A program made the translations under genes and the position numbers. From NCBI GenBank assembly GCA_958450865.1, contig CAUDNY010000007.1, positions 1 through 64,000 of the forward strand: a stretch of 64,000 bases of DNA, in the 5' to 3' direction. This document shows positions 43,010 to 51,886 of the stretch, one piece after another. The notes under the pieces are model-generated. The model searched no databases. It was not told where the DNA came from and was given only the letters and a program-made list of their open reading frames with translations. Positions within the stretch are counted from its first letter, which is position 1; each line of letters opens with the position of its first letter. This DNA is from an uncultured Collinsella sp. GTDB lineage: Bacteria; Actinomycetota; Coriobacteriia; Coriobacteriales; Coriobacteriaceae.

Positions 43010-44440
43010 ATGGCATCGAAGAACCTTTTGCCCGTCGTCGCACTCTGCGGCGCGCTCGCAACCGGAACGCCTGTCGCCGCTTGGGCGACTCCCGTCATGG
43101 CGGATTCCTTACCAGCAGCCCTAAGCTCCGCACCAAATCCATCGAGCGCCATTGCGTGCAAGCGTTTTTCGATCGCACAGGCCGCAATCTCAACCTCGGG
43201 ATGCCTTCGTCGTAATACGGACGGCTCGATAGTCGTGGATATCAATCGTTCGAACAAGGCAAACGGCTCCCAGGCGGGGTGCGCTGTCTGCACATGGCGC
43301 TCGGTTGTGCTCGATGCAGATGGCAATCCATGCAATTTAGAGCTGCGCATCGACATCGCTTCGGTCGATGACTCGGCGAACGGAGCGAAGGTCGCCTTCG
43401 ACGGTGCGTTTTTCGAGAAAGGAGGCGGTATATGTCTGGGCTGCGCCGCCACGAATGCAGACGACACGCAGCCCACCCTCTCATTCACAGCATCGTTGCG
43501 GCTGACCAAAGCCGACACCGATGCCATCGCGGCGGGAGAAGCATCCCTGCTGTTCTACGCCGTCAGCACCAAAGACACAGACGCTCATTTCGAGAAGTCA
43601 GCCGGATCACTCAGCCTTACACGAGGGACAGAGGCAGGCCCTATTGAAATCGATGCCCACGCGCAAAGCAGGCAACGCATTCTTGCCGACCCGGCGCTTC
43701 TCGAAATGGAGTGGAACGGATCCGGAGCCATCGGAATTCTCCCCTCCGCGCTTGACGCCAAGACGCTCCCCTCAAACGACGAACCCATCAACGCAACCAT
43801 ACAAGAAGAGAGCACGGACAAAGAAGCAGGTGCGGGCGACACGCCGTCGCCGACAAACAGCGTCCCAGCTTCTTTCGAAGCACCGAATGAGCCCGCTACC
43901 GGTCCAAACGATCCCGAGCTCGCGGACAGTCTGGGGCTTGCTGATCCTCAGGAGATCGATGAAGGTAACTGCTGCGTGCTTGCCGCCCTCGACCACACAG
44001 AGGTCATCGATGCTGCAAACATCGAAGTTGCCGCCGCCAATCAGCCCGTCCGCAAGTCGGCCATCATCGCATTTCCCGAATCCATCGAAGTCGTCTTTTT
44101 GCCATCGGGCGAGGTCGTGGCCCCAACACTGCTCACCTTGTTGGGCGCCAAGAATACTCGAAACGAAATTAAAAAGGTCACGGTTGTCGACCCTGCAACC
44201 ACCGCTAAATTGCGTCTATACGCCGTTGCCCCAGACGGAAGCAAGACCTTGGAATTCGATGGCGACACACTTCTAGCCTGGCGACGTCTGGACATTTTGC
44301 AAGACGTCTCGTATCAGATCGAACTCGAAGGGTTTGATCGTGCCCGCGATGCCAATATCATCGCCGCGGCTATTGAATCCCCACAGCGGCTTATGACACT
44401 GCGCTTTGACTACTATCCCTATGTCCCGACAACCACCTGA
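43010..44440 (+). CDS. Large secreted cysteine-containing protein, 476 aa
   Basis: Not recognised. It has an N-terminal signal peptide (about 1-31). The mature region has several cysteines in its first half (CAVCTW, CLGCAA), a beta-rich domain to about residue 230, a low-complexity acidic/proline linker (about 258-310) and a second beta-rich domain to the C-terminus. By eye its codon use looks less GC-biased than its neighbours. GGAGA precedes the ATG. It is last in the run of five genes, and a surface adhesin or fibre subunit role is possible. Confidence 0.72.
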   Translation: MASKNLLPVVALCGALATGTPVAAWATPVMADSLPAALSSAPNPSSAIACKRFSIAQAAISTSGCLRRNTDGSIVVDINRSNKANGSQAGCAVCTWRSVVLDADGNPCNLELRIDIASVDDSANGAKVAFDGAFFEKGGGICLGCAATNADDTQPTLSFTASLRLTKADTDAIAAGEASLLFYAVSTKDTDAHFEKSAGSLSLTRGTEAGPIEIDAHAQSRQRILADPALLEMEWNGSGAIGILPSALDAKTLPSNDEPINATIQEESTDKEAGAGDTPSPTNSVPASFEAPNEPATGPNDPELADSLGLADPQEIDEGNCCVLAALDHTEVIDAANIEVAAANQPVRKSAIIAFPESIEVVFLPSGEVVAPTLLTLLGAKNTRNEIKKVTVVDPATTAKLRLYAVAPDGSKTLEFDGDTLLAWRRLDILQDVSYQIELEGFDRARDANIIAAAIESPQRLMTLRFDYYPYVPTTT

Positions 44441-44463
44441 GGCTTAAATGCTGCGCATCATTC

Positions 44464-44489
44464 CTAATACCACTTATATAACGTATTAG
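44464..44489. other. 7-bp inverted repeat after the surface-protein cluster
   Basis: CTAATAC (44464-44470) pairs with GTATTAG (44483-44489) around an AT-rich centre. It may be a weak terminator or an operator for the DUF554 gene. Confidence 0.35.
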
Positions 44490-44558
44490 ATGAGTCGCGA
44501 TGTGCCTCGCATTTCGTTCTGCTACGATTGCCACGTTGGCATCAATACAGGAGGGCTC

Positions 44559-45275
44559 ATGCCGGGCTTGGGAACAATCATCAACGTTGCGCTTTTAGTT
44601 GCGGGCGGTCTTTTGGGATTAGCGGGCGGCCGCTTCATTACACCACGCATCCAAGACACGCTCATGAAAGCATCGGGGCTGTGCGTCCTGTTTATCGGCC
44701 TGGGCGGCACCATGCAAAAGATGCTCATCATCGATGGGAAGGCGCTAGCGACCACCGGTACCACCATGCTCATCGTCTCATTTGCGCTCGGTTCGCTCAT
44801 CGGCGAGGCCATCAACTTGGAGGCCGCCATCGAGAACCTTGGCGAATGGCTCAAGCGCAAGACTGGCAGTGAGGGCGATAACGAGTTCACCAACGGTTTT
44901 GTCTCGACTTCACTCACCGTGTGCATCGGCGCCATGGCCATTGTGGGATCGATCCAGGACGGTCTGCTCGGCGACTGGTCAACGCTTGCCCTCAAGGGCG
45001 CACTGGACTGCATCATCGTCTGCACCATGACGGCCTCGCTTGGCCGCGGCTGCATCTTCTCCGCCCTGCCCGTCGCCGTGTTCCAGGGGACGATCACGTT
45101 GTTTGCCGACGCGCTCTCCCCCATCATGACCACAGCAGCCCTCAACAGCCTTTCGCTCGTAGGCTCCATGCTCATCTTCTGCGTCGGCGTCAACCTCATC
45201 CGTCCTCAGACCTTCCGCACGGCCAATATGCTTCCCTCCGTCGTCATCGCCGTCATATACGCCCTCCTGTTCTAA
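44559..45275 (+). CDS. DUF554 family membrane protein
   Basis: A 238-aa membrane protein with about seven hydrophobic segments. GTIINVALLVAGGLLG at the start and FCVGVNLI near the end are typical of the DUF554/YdfK family, whose function is unknown. AGGAGG lies 5 nt before the ATG at 44559; the upstream open frame is not conserved-like. It is a separate unit upstream of the TerB-ATPase-helicase module. Confidence 0.85.
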   Translation: MPGLGTIINVALLVAGGLLGLAGGRFITPRIQDTLMKASGLCVLFIGLGGTMQKMLIIDGKALATTGTTMLIVSFALGSLIGEAINLEAAIENLGEWLKRKTGSEGDNEFTNGFVSTSLTVCIGAMAIVGSIQDGLLGDWSTLALKGALDCIIVCTMTASLGRGCIFSALPVAVFQGTITLFADALSPIMTTAALNSLSLVGSMLIFCVGVNLIRPQTFRTANMLPSVVIAVIYALLF

Positions 45276-45317
45276 ATCGATCAACGCAGCGGTATCTCGA
45301 ACATCTGTTTGATGCTG

Positions 45318-45326
45318 TGCTATGAT
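45318..45326 (+). promoter_or_regulatory. Extended -10 promoter for the TerB-ATPase-helicase module
   Basis: TGCTATGAT is an extended -10 element (TG-n-TATGAT) 37 nt before the GTG start of the TerB gene. The -35 is weak (TCGAAC). The gap from DUF554 is 87 nt. Confidence 0.45.
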
Positions 45327-45362
45327 ATGAGGTCACCGTAGCTGCGTTCGAGAGGAGGAGCG

Positions 45363-47123
45363 GTGGCCGACCAGGACATCAAGATGCTCATCGAGCGCAT
45401 TATGGCCGAGGCCCGGACCCATCAGTCCGCCCGCTTCTCAAACGAAATCTACGCAGACGAGCCGATTCTCAAAACCGGCCGACAGATGCAGAATTTCCTC
45501 CCCGACCAGTACCGTAAAATGCGCGAGATATCGCGCTGGCAGGATGACCCCAAGGGCGGTGCGGGCCGCTGGCTTTCGGAAGCCGAGCTTTTTTACCGCC
45601 AGGGCCTGCTGATGGCCGACTTTGAGGACGACTGTCCCTACAACGGCACCTTTAAGTCGTACTTTCCCACCTACAACGCCATGAGCGACCGGCAACTGCG
45701 CGGCTACTTTACCTGGCGTGCCCAAGTGCGCCGCGGAACCGTCGAGGAAACGTCTACGTCCTTTGCCTTTCTGTATCTCTATGAGCTGATCTGCGGCATT
45801 GGCGTAGATAATCCACTCGATGGTTTTAACAAGATCAAGGCTTTTTGGGATGTCTATCGCGCCTTCGAGCCCGGCATCGACCGGTTTGCGCGCGTGTGGC
45901 TGCAAGATTACGCCGTGTTCCAGGGGCTCGACCCCAAGCTGCTTCGCGACTCTAAAACCGTCATGTTCGATAACGCCCTTATCGAACTGCGGCGCGCGGC
46001 ACGAGACCTTGTACCGGCACCGGCACCGTCCGGCCAGACCCCTAAGCGTCGCAAAACCTCCGAGCCCACGCTCCCCCTTCCGCCCGATGAGGTGCGCGAG
46101 GAGCGACTCATGGCCGCCATCAACGCCCTCTCCACGTACAACCTAAGTAGCTCGCGGCTCGACCGCAGCCACCACCGCGATCTGCGCCACGTGGCGTGCG
46201 CCGTGTATGTCCGCATGGCGCGCTACTATGACACGCACCGAAAGACCGGCATCGTGGCAAGTTTATTTGGGGAGGAGACGGCCATGCCCTACACCATGTT
46301 TGCCTCGGCCGTATTCTTTGCGCCCGAGCGCCACGAGGACTGCGAATACCGTCTGGACCCCATCCATATCTACCGTTGTCAAAACGGTTTTTGGGAATGC
46401 ATGCGGATTCACGGCAGCAGACAAAAGAGCAGCAAACTTGGCGAGATGATGCGCGCCTGCGACCAACGCTTGCGCCTGGCCCTGGACCCTGCCCATCCCC
46501 TTAAGGAAGAAAAGGTCCCCAAATATCTGGCCAAGATTATCGATGACGAGATTGTGGCATGGCTTTCGTGGGACGTCGCACACCAGCCCGTCAAGATCGA
46601 TATCGATTTGAGCCAGCTGGGGCACATTCGGAGCGCTGCCGCACAAACGCGCGAAGCGCTTTTGATCGACGAGGAACGCGAGGACAGCTCGCCTGCGGAA
46701 GCCGAGGCGACGCTTATCGAGCAACCGAGCACCGAGTCTGCACCCGGCATGACTGCCGAACCTGGCGAGATGGCCATACAGCAAGACGAACCCGACGAGC
46801 CGACCATCTCCAACGAAGAGTTTGGCGTCGTGGCACCGCTCCTCGTGTCTGTGCCCGCACCCGTAACGCCCGCGCCCACCGAAGCTGCGAACAAACTCGC
46901 GCCCGCCGCAGATGCCTTCCTTCGCGCACTGCTCGAGCAAAACGCAGCGCAAGCGACATCGGCAGTGGTGCACTCGGGGCAGAGCGAGGACATGCTCGTC
47001 GATACCATCAACGAGGCGCTCTTTGACCTGGTGGGCGACACCGTAATTGAATTTAGCGCGGCAGGGCCGCAGATTATCGAGGACTACGAAGCAGACGTGA
47101 GAGGATACCTAGACCATGAGTGA
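45363..47123 (+). CDS. TerB-N/TerB-C domain protein
   Basis: A 586-aa protein with a TerB_N-like domain (about 50-260; SYFPTYNAMSDRQLRGYFTW and SFAFLYLYELICGIGV are diagnostic), a helical middle region and a TerB_C-like C-terminus (about 480-586). The central TerB metal-binding core is not obvious. Such proteins are predicted from genomic context to take part in nucleic-acid processing or stress systems. The GTG start has AGGAGGAG directly upstream. It overlaps the ATPase gene by 8 nt, so the two products are probably made together and may form a complex. A tellurite-resistance role should not be assumed. Confidence 0.8.
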   Translation: MADQDIKMLIERIMAEARTHQSARFSNEIYADEPILKTGRQMQNFLPDQYRKMREISRWQDDPKGGAGRWLSEAELFYRQGLLMADFEDDCPYNGTFKSYFPTYNAMSDRQLRGYFTWRAQVRRGTVEETSTSFAFLYLYELICGIGVDNPLDGFNKIKAFWDVYRAFEPGIDRFARVWLQDYAVFQGLDPKLLRDSKTVMFDNALIELRRAARDLVPAPAPSGQTPKRRKTSEPTLPLPPDEVREERLMAAINALSTYNLSSSRLDRSHHRDLRHVACAVYVRMARYYDTHRKTGIVASLFGEETAMPYTMFASAVFFAPERHEDCEYRLDPIHIYRCQNGFWECMRIHGSRQKSSKLGEMMRACDQRLRLALDPAHPLKEEKVPKYLAKIIDDEIVAWLSWDVAHQPVKIDIDLSQLGHIRSAAAQTREALLIDEEREDSSPAEAEATLIEQPSTESAPGMTAEPGEMAIQQDEPDEPTISNEEFGVVAPLLVSVPAPVTPAPTEAANKLAPAADAFLRALLEQNAAQATSAVVHSGQSEDMLVDTINEALFDLVGDTVIEFSAAGPQIIEDYEADVRGYLDHE

Positions 47124-48420
47124 TACCGCATCCGCAGCACCTCGCGTGCCCAAGCGCGTCGCTGCCGTCATTCTCAACTCGCTCAAGGGCGGCGTGGTCC
47201 CGCGTATCGGCCTTCCTTACATCACCGTAGGGCGCGAGGTCGAGATCCGCGCCCTGCTCACCGATCTGAGTCTCATCGCCGACGGTGGCGCGAGCTTCCG
47301 CTTTCTGGTCGGTCGTTACGGCGCCGGCAAGAGCTTTTTGCTCCAGACCATCCGCACGCACGCCATGGGCGAGGGATTCGTCGTCGCTGATGCCGACCTG
47401 TCGCCCGAGCGCCGCCTGCAGGGCGGTCAGGGACAGGGCCTTGCCACCTACCGCGAGCTCATCCGCAATATATCGACCAAGACGCGCCCCGAGGGCGGTG
47501 CGCTCAACCTTATTCTGGATCGCTGGGTCGCCTCGTGTGCCGACGTCGACGAGTCGGTCGTCAATGCCCAACTGGCCCCGCTCGAGGAGATGGTCCACGG
47601 CTTCGACTTCACCCGCATGCTCCGCCGCTATCGCATGGCCGCATCCGGGGGCGACGAAGAAGCCATGAGCCGCGTGACCAAATGGATTCGCGGCGAATAC
47701 CGCACCAAGAGCGAGGCACGCGCCGAGCTGGGCTCCTCGACCATCATCAGCGATGACGACTGGTACGACTACGTTAAGCTCATTGCGCGCTTTTTGGTCT
47801 GCAGCGGCTACAAGGGCATGCTGGTGCTCATCGACGAACTCGTGAATCTGTATAAGATTCCCAACGCCATCACGCGCCAATACAACTACGAGAAGATCCT
47901 GACCATGTACAACGACACGCTCCAGGGCAAGGCGCAGTACCTGGGCATGATCATGGGCGGCACGCCAACCTCCATCGAAGACCGCCGCCGCGGCGTGTTC
48001 TCCTACGAGGCCCTGCGCAGCCGACTCGCTCAGGGCCGCTTTGCGCGCGAAGACCTTAAGGACATGCTCGCGCCCATCATCCGCCTGCAGCCACTCACCT
48101 ACGAGGAGCTACTGGTGCTCATCGAAAAACTCATGCAGATCCATGCCGGCTACTTTGGCTGGACGCCCACGCTTGCCGAAAACGACTTGGTGGACTTTCT
48201 CAAGATTGAGTTTGGCCGCGTGGGGGCCGACACGCATCTGACGCCCCGCGAGGTCATCCGCGACTTTATCGAGCTGCTCGATATCCTGTGTCAAAACCCC
48301 GATGCTAACGTGGCCGAGTTACTGCAAAGCGTCGGCGGCGACGCGCTGGCGCCGGCAGCCGCAACAGACGACACCGGCACCGCAGGCGGCGACCGCAACT
48401 TCGCCGAGTTCACCATCTAA
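47116..48420 (+). CDS. BREX-type P-loop ATPase (BrxD-like, DUF2791)
   Basis: A 434-aa STAND/ORC-like ATPase. Walker A GRYGAGKS is at 66-73 and Walker B VLIDE ends at D240-E241; the N-terminal PYITVGREVEI (about 34-44) and C-terminal winged-helix-like region (about 340-400) fit the DUF2791 family, which includes BrxD of type 2 BREX. In BREX it occurs with BrxHI, but the rest of that system (PglX, PglZ, BrxC/PglY) is absent here. It probably is a DNA-binding motor or loader for the adjacent helicase. Confidence 0.82.
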   Translation: MSDTASAAPRVPKRVAAVILNSLKGGVVPRIGLPYITVGREVEIRALLTDLSLIADGGASFRFLVGRYGAGKSFLLQTIRTHAMGEGFVVADADLSPERRLQGGQGQGLATYRELIRNISTKTRPEGGALNLILDRWVASCADVDESVVNAQLAPLEEMVHGFDFTRMLRRYRMAASGGDEEAMSRVTKWIRGEYRTKSEARAELGSSTIISDDDWYDYVKLIARFLVCSGYKGMLVLIDELVNLYKIPNAITRQYNYEKILTMYNDTLQGKAQYLGMIMGGTPTSIEDRRRGVFSYEALRSRLAQGRFAREDLKDMLAPIIRLQPLTYEELLVLIEKLMQIHAGYFGWTPTLAENDLVDFLKIEFGRVGADTHLTPREVIRDFIELLDILCQNPDANVAELLQSVGGDALAPAAATDDTGTAGGDRNFAEFTI

Positions 48421-48455
48421 CCTGCCAAAAAGGGACAGGTTTATTTTGGCAGGTT
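48419..48455 (+). repeat. 12-bp palindrome between ATPase and helicase genes
   Basis: 48419-48430 pairs perfectly with 48444-48455; the loop contains AGGGACAGG and TTTTATC follows. It overlaps the ATPase stop codon. It may end or reduce transcription within the module. Its GGGACAGG core also occurs in the palindrome at 62519-62571. Confidence 0.7.
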
Positions 48456-48536
48456 TTATCTGGGCAAACGCCGATGTTGCAAGATATCGAGCCGTTGCCC
48501 ATTGCGTTGATCAGCCCGTTGATGAGAGGAGGTTCC

Positions 48537-50981
48537 ATGAACGCTTTTGACCGCTATGCCCCGTTTATCCAGGATTTCATTTACTCCCACGATTGGGAGA
48601 GCCTGCGCTCCATCCAAGTTGCAGCAGCAGATGCCATCTTCAACACACAGGACAATGTGCTCCTGACGGCATCCACGGCTTCCGGCAAAACCGAGGCAGC
48701 CTTCTTTCCCATCCTGACCGAGTTTTGGGAGAACCCGCCCGCAAGCGTGGGCGCCCTCTACATTGGCCCCCTCAAGGCGCTCATCAACGACCAATTCGTC
48801 CGCCTCAACGACCTGTGCGAAGAAGCCGACATCCTCGTCTGGCACTGGCATGGCGACGTCTCGCAGTCGCACAAGGCTAAGCTCATCAAAAAACCGAGCG
48901 GCATCTTGCAGATTACGCCCGAATCACTCGAGGCACTCCTGATCCACAAGCACATGGCAATCCCGCGTATGTTCTGCGACCTGCGCTATGTGGTCATCGA
49001 CGAGGTCCATTCGCTCATGCGCGGCGACCGCGGCGGGCAGACGCTCTGCCTTATCGAGCGTCTTTCGCGCATGGCGGGCGTGCGGCCCCGTCGCATTGGC
49101 CTTTCGGCCACCATCGGCGACCCCGAGCGCACGGGCGCCTTTCTCTCGCAGGGAACGGGGCGCGACTGCGTTATCCCCCGCTTTGAGGAACCGCGCCGCG
49201 TGTGGCGCATCTCCATGGAGCACTTCTACAACTCGGGCACCCAGGCTCAGCAACGAGGATTCGTAGGCACAGGTCCACAAGAAGCCGAGATGCTTGCTTG
49301 CGAGCGTATTGAGACGGCGGCGCCCGCGGCGCTGCCCGCATCCGGACAAGACATGTGCCACAGCGGACAGCTTGCACAGGAAGAACGCCGTCAACGTCGC
49401 GAACAGGCGCGGGGCAAGGCCGCTCCCAAAGACCGTCGCACTTCCTCGGCCCCCGAGGGCGAAGTCGACATCCCACGAGCGACCGAGCAGGCGCTTCTCA
49501 ACCCCACCGACACGGCGCCCGACAACGCCGACCCCGGTATGGGCTATATCTTTGAGCATACGCGCGGCCGCAAGTGCCTGGTCTTTGCCAACTCGCGCGA
49601 GGAGGCAGAGGCCGTGTGCTCCATGCTGCGCAGCTACTGCGAGAGCCGGCACGAGCCCGACCGCTTTCTCATCCATCACGGCAATCTTTCGGCATCGCTG
49701 CGCGAGACGGCCGAGGAGCTCATGCGCGACGAGGAGCAGACGCAGACAACCGTCACCACCTCTACGTTGGAGCTCGGTATCGATATCGGCCGCCTGGAGC
49801 GTGCATTTCAGATCGATGCGCCGTTTACCGTCAGCTCCTTTTTGCAGCGCATGGGGCGCACAGGCCGTCGCGACCTTCCGCCCGAGATGTGGTTTGTCAT
49901 GCGTGAGGAAGAACCTGAGCCACGCACGATGATGCCCGAAACCATTCCCTGGAAGCTCCTGCAGGGTATAGCGCTCGTACAACTCTATCGCGAGGAAAAG
50001 TGGGTCGAGCCGCCCGAGCTCGATCGACTCCCCTACAGTTTGCTCTATCACCAGACTATGTCGACCCTCGCCAGCACCGGCGAGCTCACGCCGGCCGAAC
50101 TTGCCCAACGCGTGCTCACGCTCAGCTATTTCCACCGTGTCTCGGCAGACGATTACCGCGTGCTGCTACATCACCTCATTAAGATCGACCATATCCAGGT
50201 CACCGAAGGTGGCGGGCTCATCGTGGGTCTCGCGGGCGAGCGCATCATCAACAACTTTAAGTTCTACGCCGTGTTTCAAGAAAACGAGGAGTTTACCGTC
50301 CGGAGCGAATCGGCCGAGCTGGGCACGATCGTTAATCCGCCCCCGCCCGGTGAGCGCATCGCCATCGCCGGACACTGCTGGATTGTCGAGGAAGTGGACT
50401 GGAAGCGCCACACTGTCTTTGCCACGCAGGTCAAGGGCCGGGTGCCGGCCTACTTTGGCGACTGCCCCGGCGACATCAATACACACGTACTCGAGCGCAT
50501 GCGCAAGGCGCTCAACGAGCACGCGGCATATCCGTACCTCATGGGCAACGCACGGGCACGCCTTGCACAGGCTCGTCATACCGCCGAGATTTCGGGCGCG
50601 GGAACTAAACCGCTCATTAACCTGGGCGGCGACACCTGGGTGCTCTTCCCCTGGTTGGGCAGCTACGCCTTTTTGGCGCTCGAGCGCATGCTCAAGATTA
50701 AATGTGCCGCGGAGCTGGGCCTTCGCGGACTCGACCCTTCACGCCCGTACTTTATGCAGTTTAAGATGAAGGCAGACGAGGAGACGTTCTTTGAGGTGCT
50801 CGCTGCCGAGGCCGAAAAGGACTTCGACCCCATCGAGCTCGTCTACCCCGGCGAGGTGCCTTACTTTGATCGCTACGACGAGTTTGTTCCCGAGGAGCTC
50901 GTGCGTAAGGGCTTTGCCGAAGGCGTGCTCGACATAGAGGGCATGAAGCAGCGCGTTCTCGGCTGGCGCGGCCACGCCTAA
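48537..50981 (+). CDS. Lhr-like DEAD/DEAH helicase (BrxHI-like)
   Basis: An 814-aa SF2 helicase. Motif I ASTASGKT is at 45-52, DEVH at 155-158, GLSATIGDPE is motif III, and QRMGRTGRR is motif VI. A charged, low-conservation insert (about 240-325) separates the two RecA lobes. The C-terminal 300 residues are a large accessory region as in Lhr/BrxHI helicases. The DEVH box and lobe layout match the helicase that partners BrxD in type 2 BREX. ATG at 48537 is preferred (AGAGGAGG 4 nt upstream). It is separated from the ATPase gene by 116 nt with a palindrome. Confidence 0.85.
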   Translation: MNAFDRYAPFIQDFIYSHDWESLRSIQVAAADAIFNTQDNVLLTASTASGKTEAAFFPILTEFWENPPASVGALYIGPLKALINDQFVRLNDLCEEADILVWHWHGDVSQSHKAKLIKKPSGILQITPESLEALLIHKHMAIPRMFCDLRYVVIDEVHSLMRGDRGGQTLCLIERLSRMAGVRPRRIGLSATIGDPERTGAFLSQGTGRDCVIPRFEEPRRVWRISMEHFYNSGTQAQQRGFVGTGPQEAEMLACERIETAAPAALPASGQDMCHSGQLAQEERRQRREQARGKAAPKDRRTSSAPEGEVDIPRATEQALLNPTDTAPDNADPGMGYIFEHTRGRKCLVFANSREEAEAVCSMLRSYCESRHEPDRFLIHHGNLSASLRETAEELMRDEEQTQTTVTTSTLELGIDIGRLERAFQIDAPFTVSSFLQRMGRTGRRDLPPEMWFVMREEEPEPRTMMPETIPWKLLQGIALVQLYREEKWVEPPELDRLPYSLLYHQTMSTLASTGELTPAELAQRVLTLSYFHRVSADDYRVLLHHLIKIDHIQVTEGGGLIVGLAGERIINNFKFYAVFQENEEFTVRSESAELGTIVNPPPPGERIAIAGHCWIVEEVDWKRHTVFATQVKGRVPAYFGDCPGDINTHVLERMRKALNEHAAYPYLMGNARARLAQARHTAEISGAGTKPLINLGGDTWVLFPWLGSYAFLALERMLKIKCAAELGLRGLDPSRPYFMQFKMKADEETFFEVLAAEAEKDFDPIELVYPGEVPYFDRYDEFVPEELVRKGFAEGVLDIEGMKQRVLGWRGHA

Positions 50982-51007
50982 GACCAGTCTTTTTGGGACG
51001 GGGAGAC

Positions 51008-51886
51008 TTACTTGTCGTGAAGGACGGTGCCGAGGAAGTCGGTGTCGAAGGGCACGGCTTCGGCAAAGGCATAGTCGCCGTCGCTGGCGATGAGCAGGAA
51101 GTTTTCCTCGCCACCGAACTTCGCATCGCCACATGGGACCACCCAGGCGTGGACGAACACCTCGAGTGCCGTGGCAGCGCAGTCGCGAAGGAACGTCACA
51201 TCGCTCCCCTCGTTTGCGCTCACGATATTGGCCACGTAGATACCCCCGGGGTTCAGGCTGCCCCGCACCAGGCGCAGCGCCTCAACGGTCGCCAGCTCGC
51301 GCACGGGCTCGGCACCGCCAAAGCAATCGCTCACGACCACGTCGTAGCGACGATGGCCCACGCTCGTCACACCCAGATACGAGCGAGCCTCGGCGGTAAT
51401 CACCCGCAGGCGATCGCCCACCGCGTGCTCCAGTTCATCCAGATAGAACCAACGGCGCGCCAAGCGCGTTATCTCTCCGTCATACTCGATGACGTCCACG
51501 CGCAAGCCCTCGTGCGACATCAGCGCAAATTTGGGATAGGCAAACCCACCGCCACCTAGCATAAGCATACGGTTGATACCGTGACCATAAGCGTCGCGCA
51601 TCGCATCCTCGGCCTCAAACACGTCGTCAAACGCGCGATAGTACGCAAAGACGGGCTCCACCCAGCGCTCGCCAACGTAACTCGCGCTTTGGTAGACGCC
51701 GCCTTGCACCAATACGCGGACTTCGTCGCCGCCCTCATCGTGCACGCGTTTCACACGCGCCAACCCATTGCGGGTTCGCGTAACCTGCAGACAGGCAGCA
51801 CGAACAGCGACGGCGGCCGCACCAAGCGCCGCGGCTCCCAGAGCAACGCCGGCAACGACGCCAGCAGAAACACTCGGCTTGTTCAT
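51008..51886 (-). CDS. Membrane-anchored spermidine-synthase-like methyltransferase-fold protein
   Basis: A 292-aa protein with an N-terminal hydrophobic segment (about 5-32) and a SpeE-type SAM-binding fold. Motif I MLMLGGGGFAYPK (about 108-120) and an acidic strand end (VIEYD) are seen, with DVVVSDCFGG in the catalytic region. It lacks clear evidence of the full spermidine synthase substrate site, so aminopropyl transfer is not certain. The ATG directly follows the elp3 stop (TAAATG), so it is translationally coupled to elp3. Confidence 0.72.
   Translation of the reverse strand: MNKPSVSAGVVAGVALGAAALGAAAVAVRAACLQVTRTRNGLARVKRVHDEGGDEVRVLVQGGVYQSASYVGERWVEPVFAYYRAFDDVFEAEDAMRDAYGHGINRMLMLGGGGFAYPKFALMSHEGLRVDVIEYDGEITRLARRWFYLDELEHAVGDRLRVITAEARSYLGVTSVGHRRYDVVVSDCFGGAEPVRELATVEALRLVRGSLNPGGIYVANIVSANEGSDVTFLRDCAATALEVFVHAWVVPCGDAKFGGEENFLLIASDGDYAFAEAVPFDTDFLGTVLHDK

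Noticed and set aside
43521..44276. Alternative-frame open reading frame inside the 476-aa secreted protein gene
   Set aside because: Low-complexity Ser/Pro/Arg/Thr composition without start signals; the main frame has a ribosome site and signal peptide.
45363..47123. Tellurite resistance protein
   Set aside because: TerB_N/TerB_C domains alone do not indicate tellurite resistance, and no terC, terD or terE gene lies nearby.
45363..50981. Complete BREX system
   Set aside because: Only BrxD-like and BrxHI-like genes are present; no PglX methylase, PglZ, BrxC/PglY or PglW was found.
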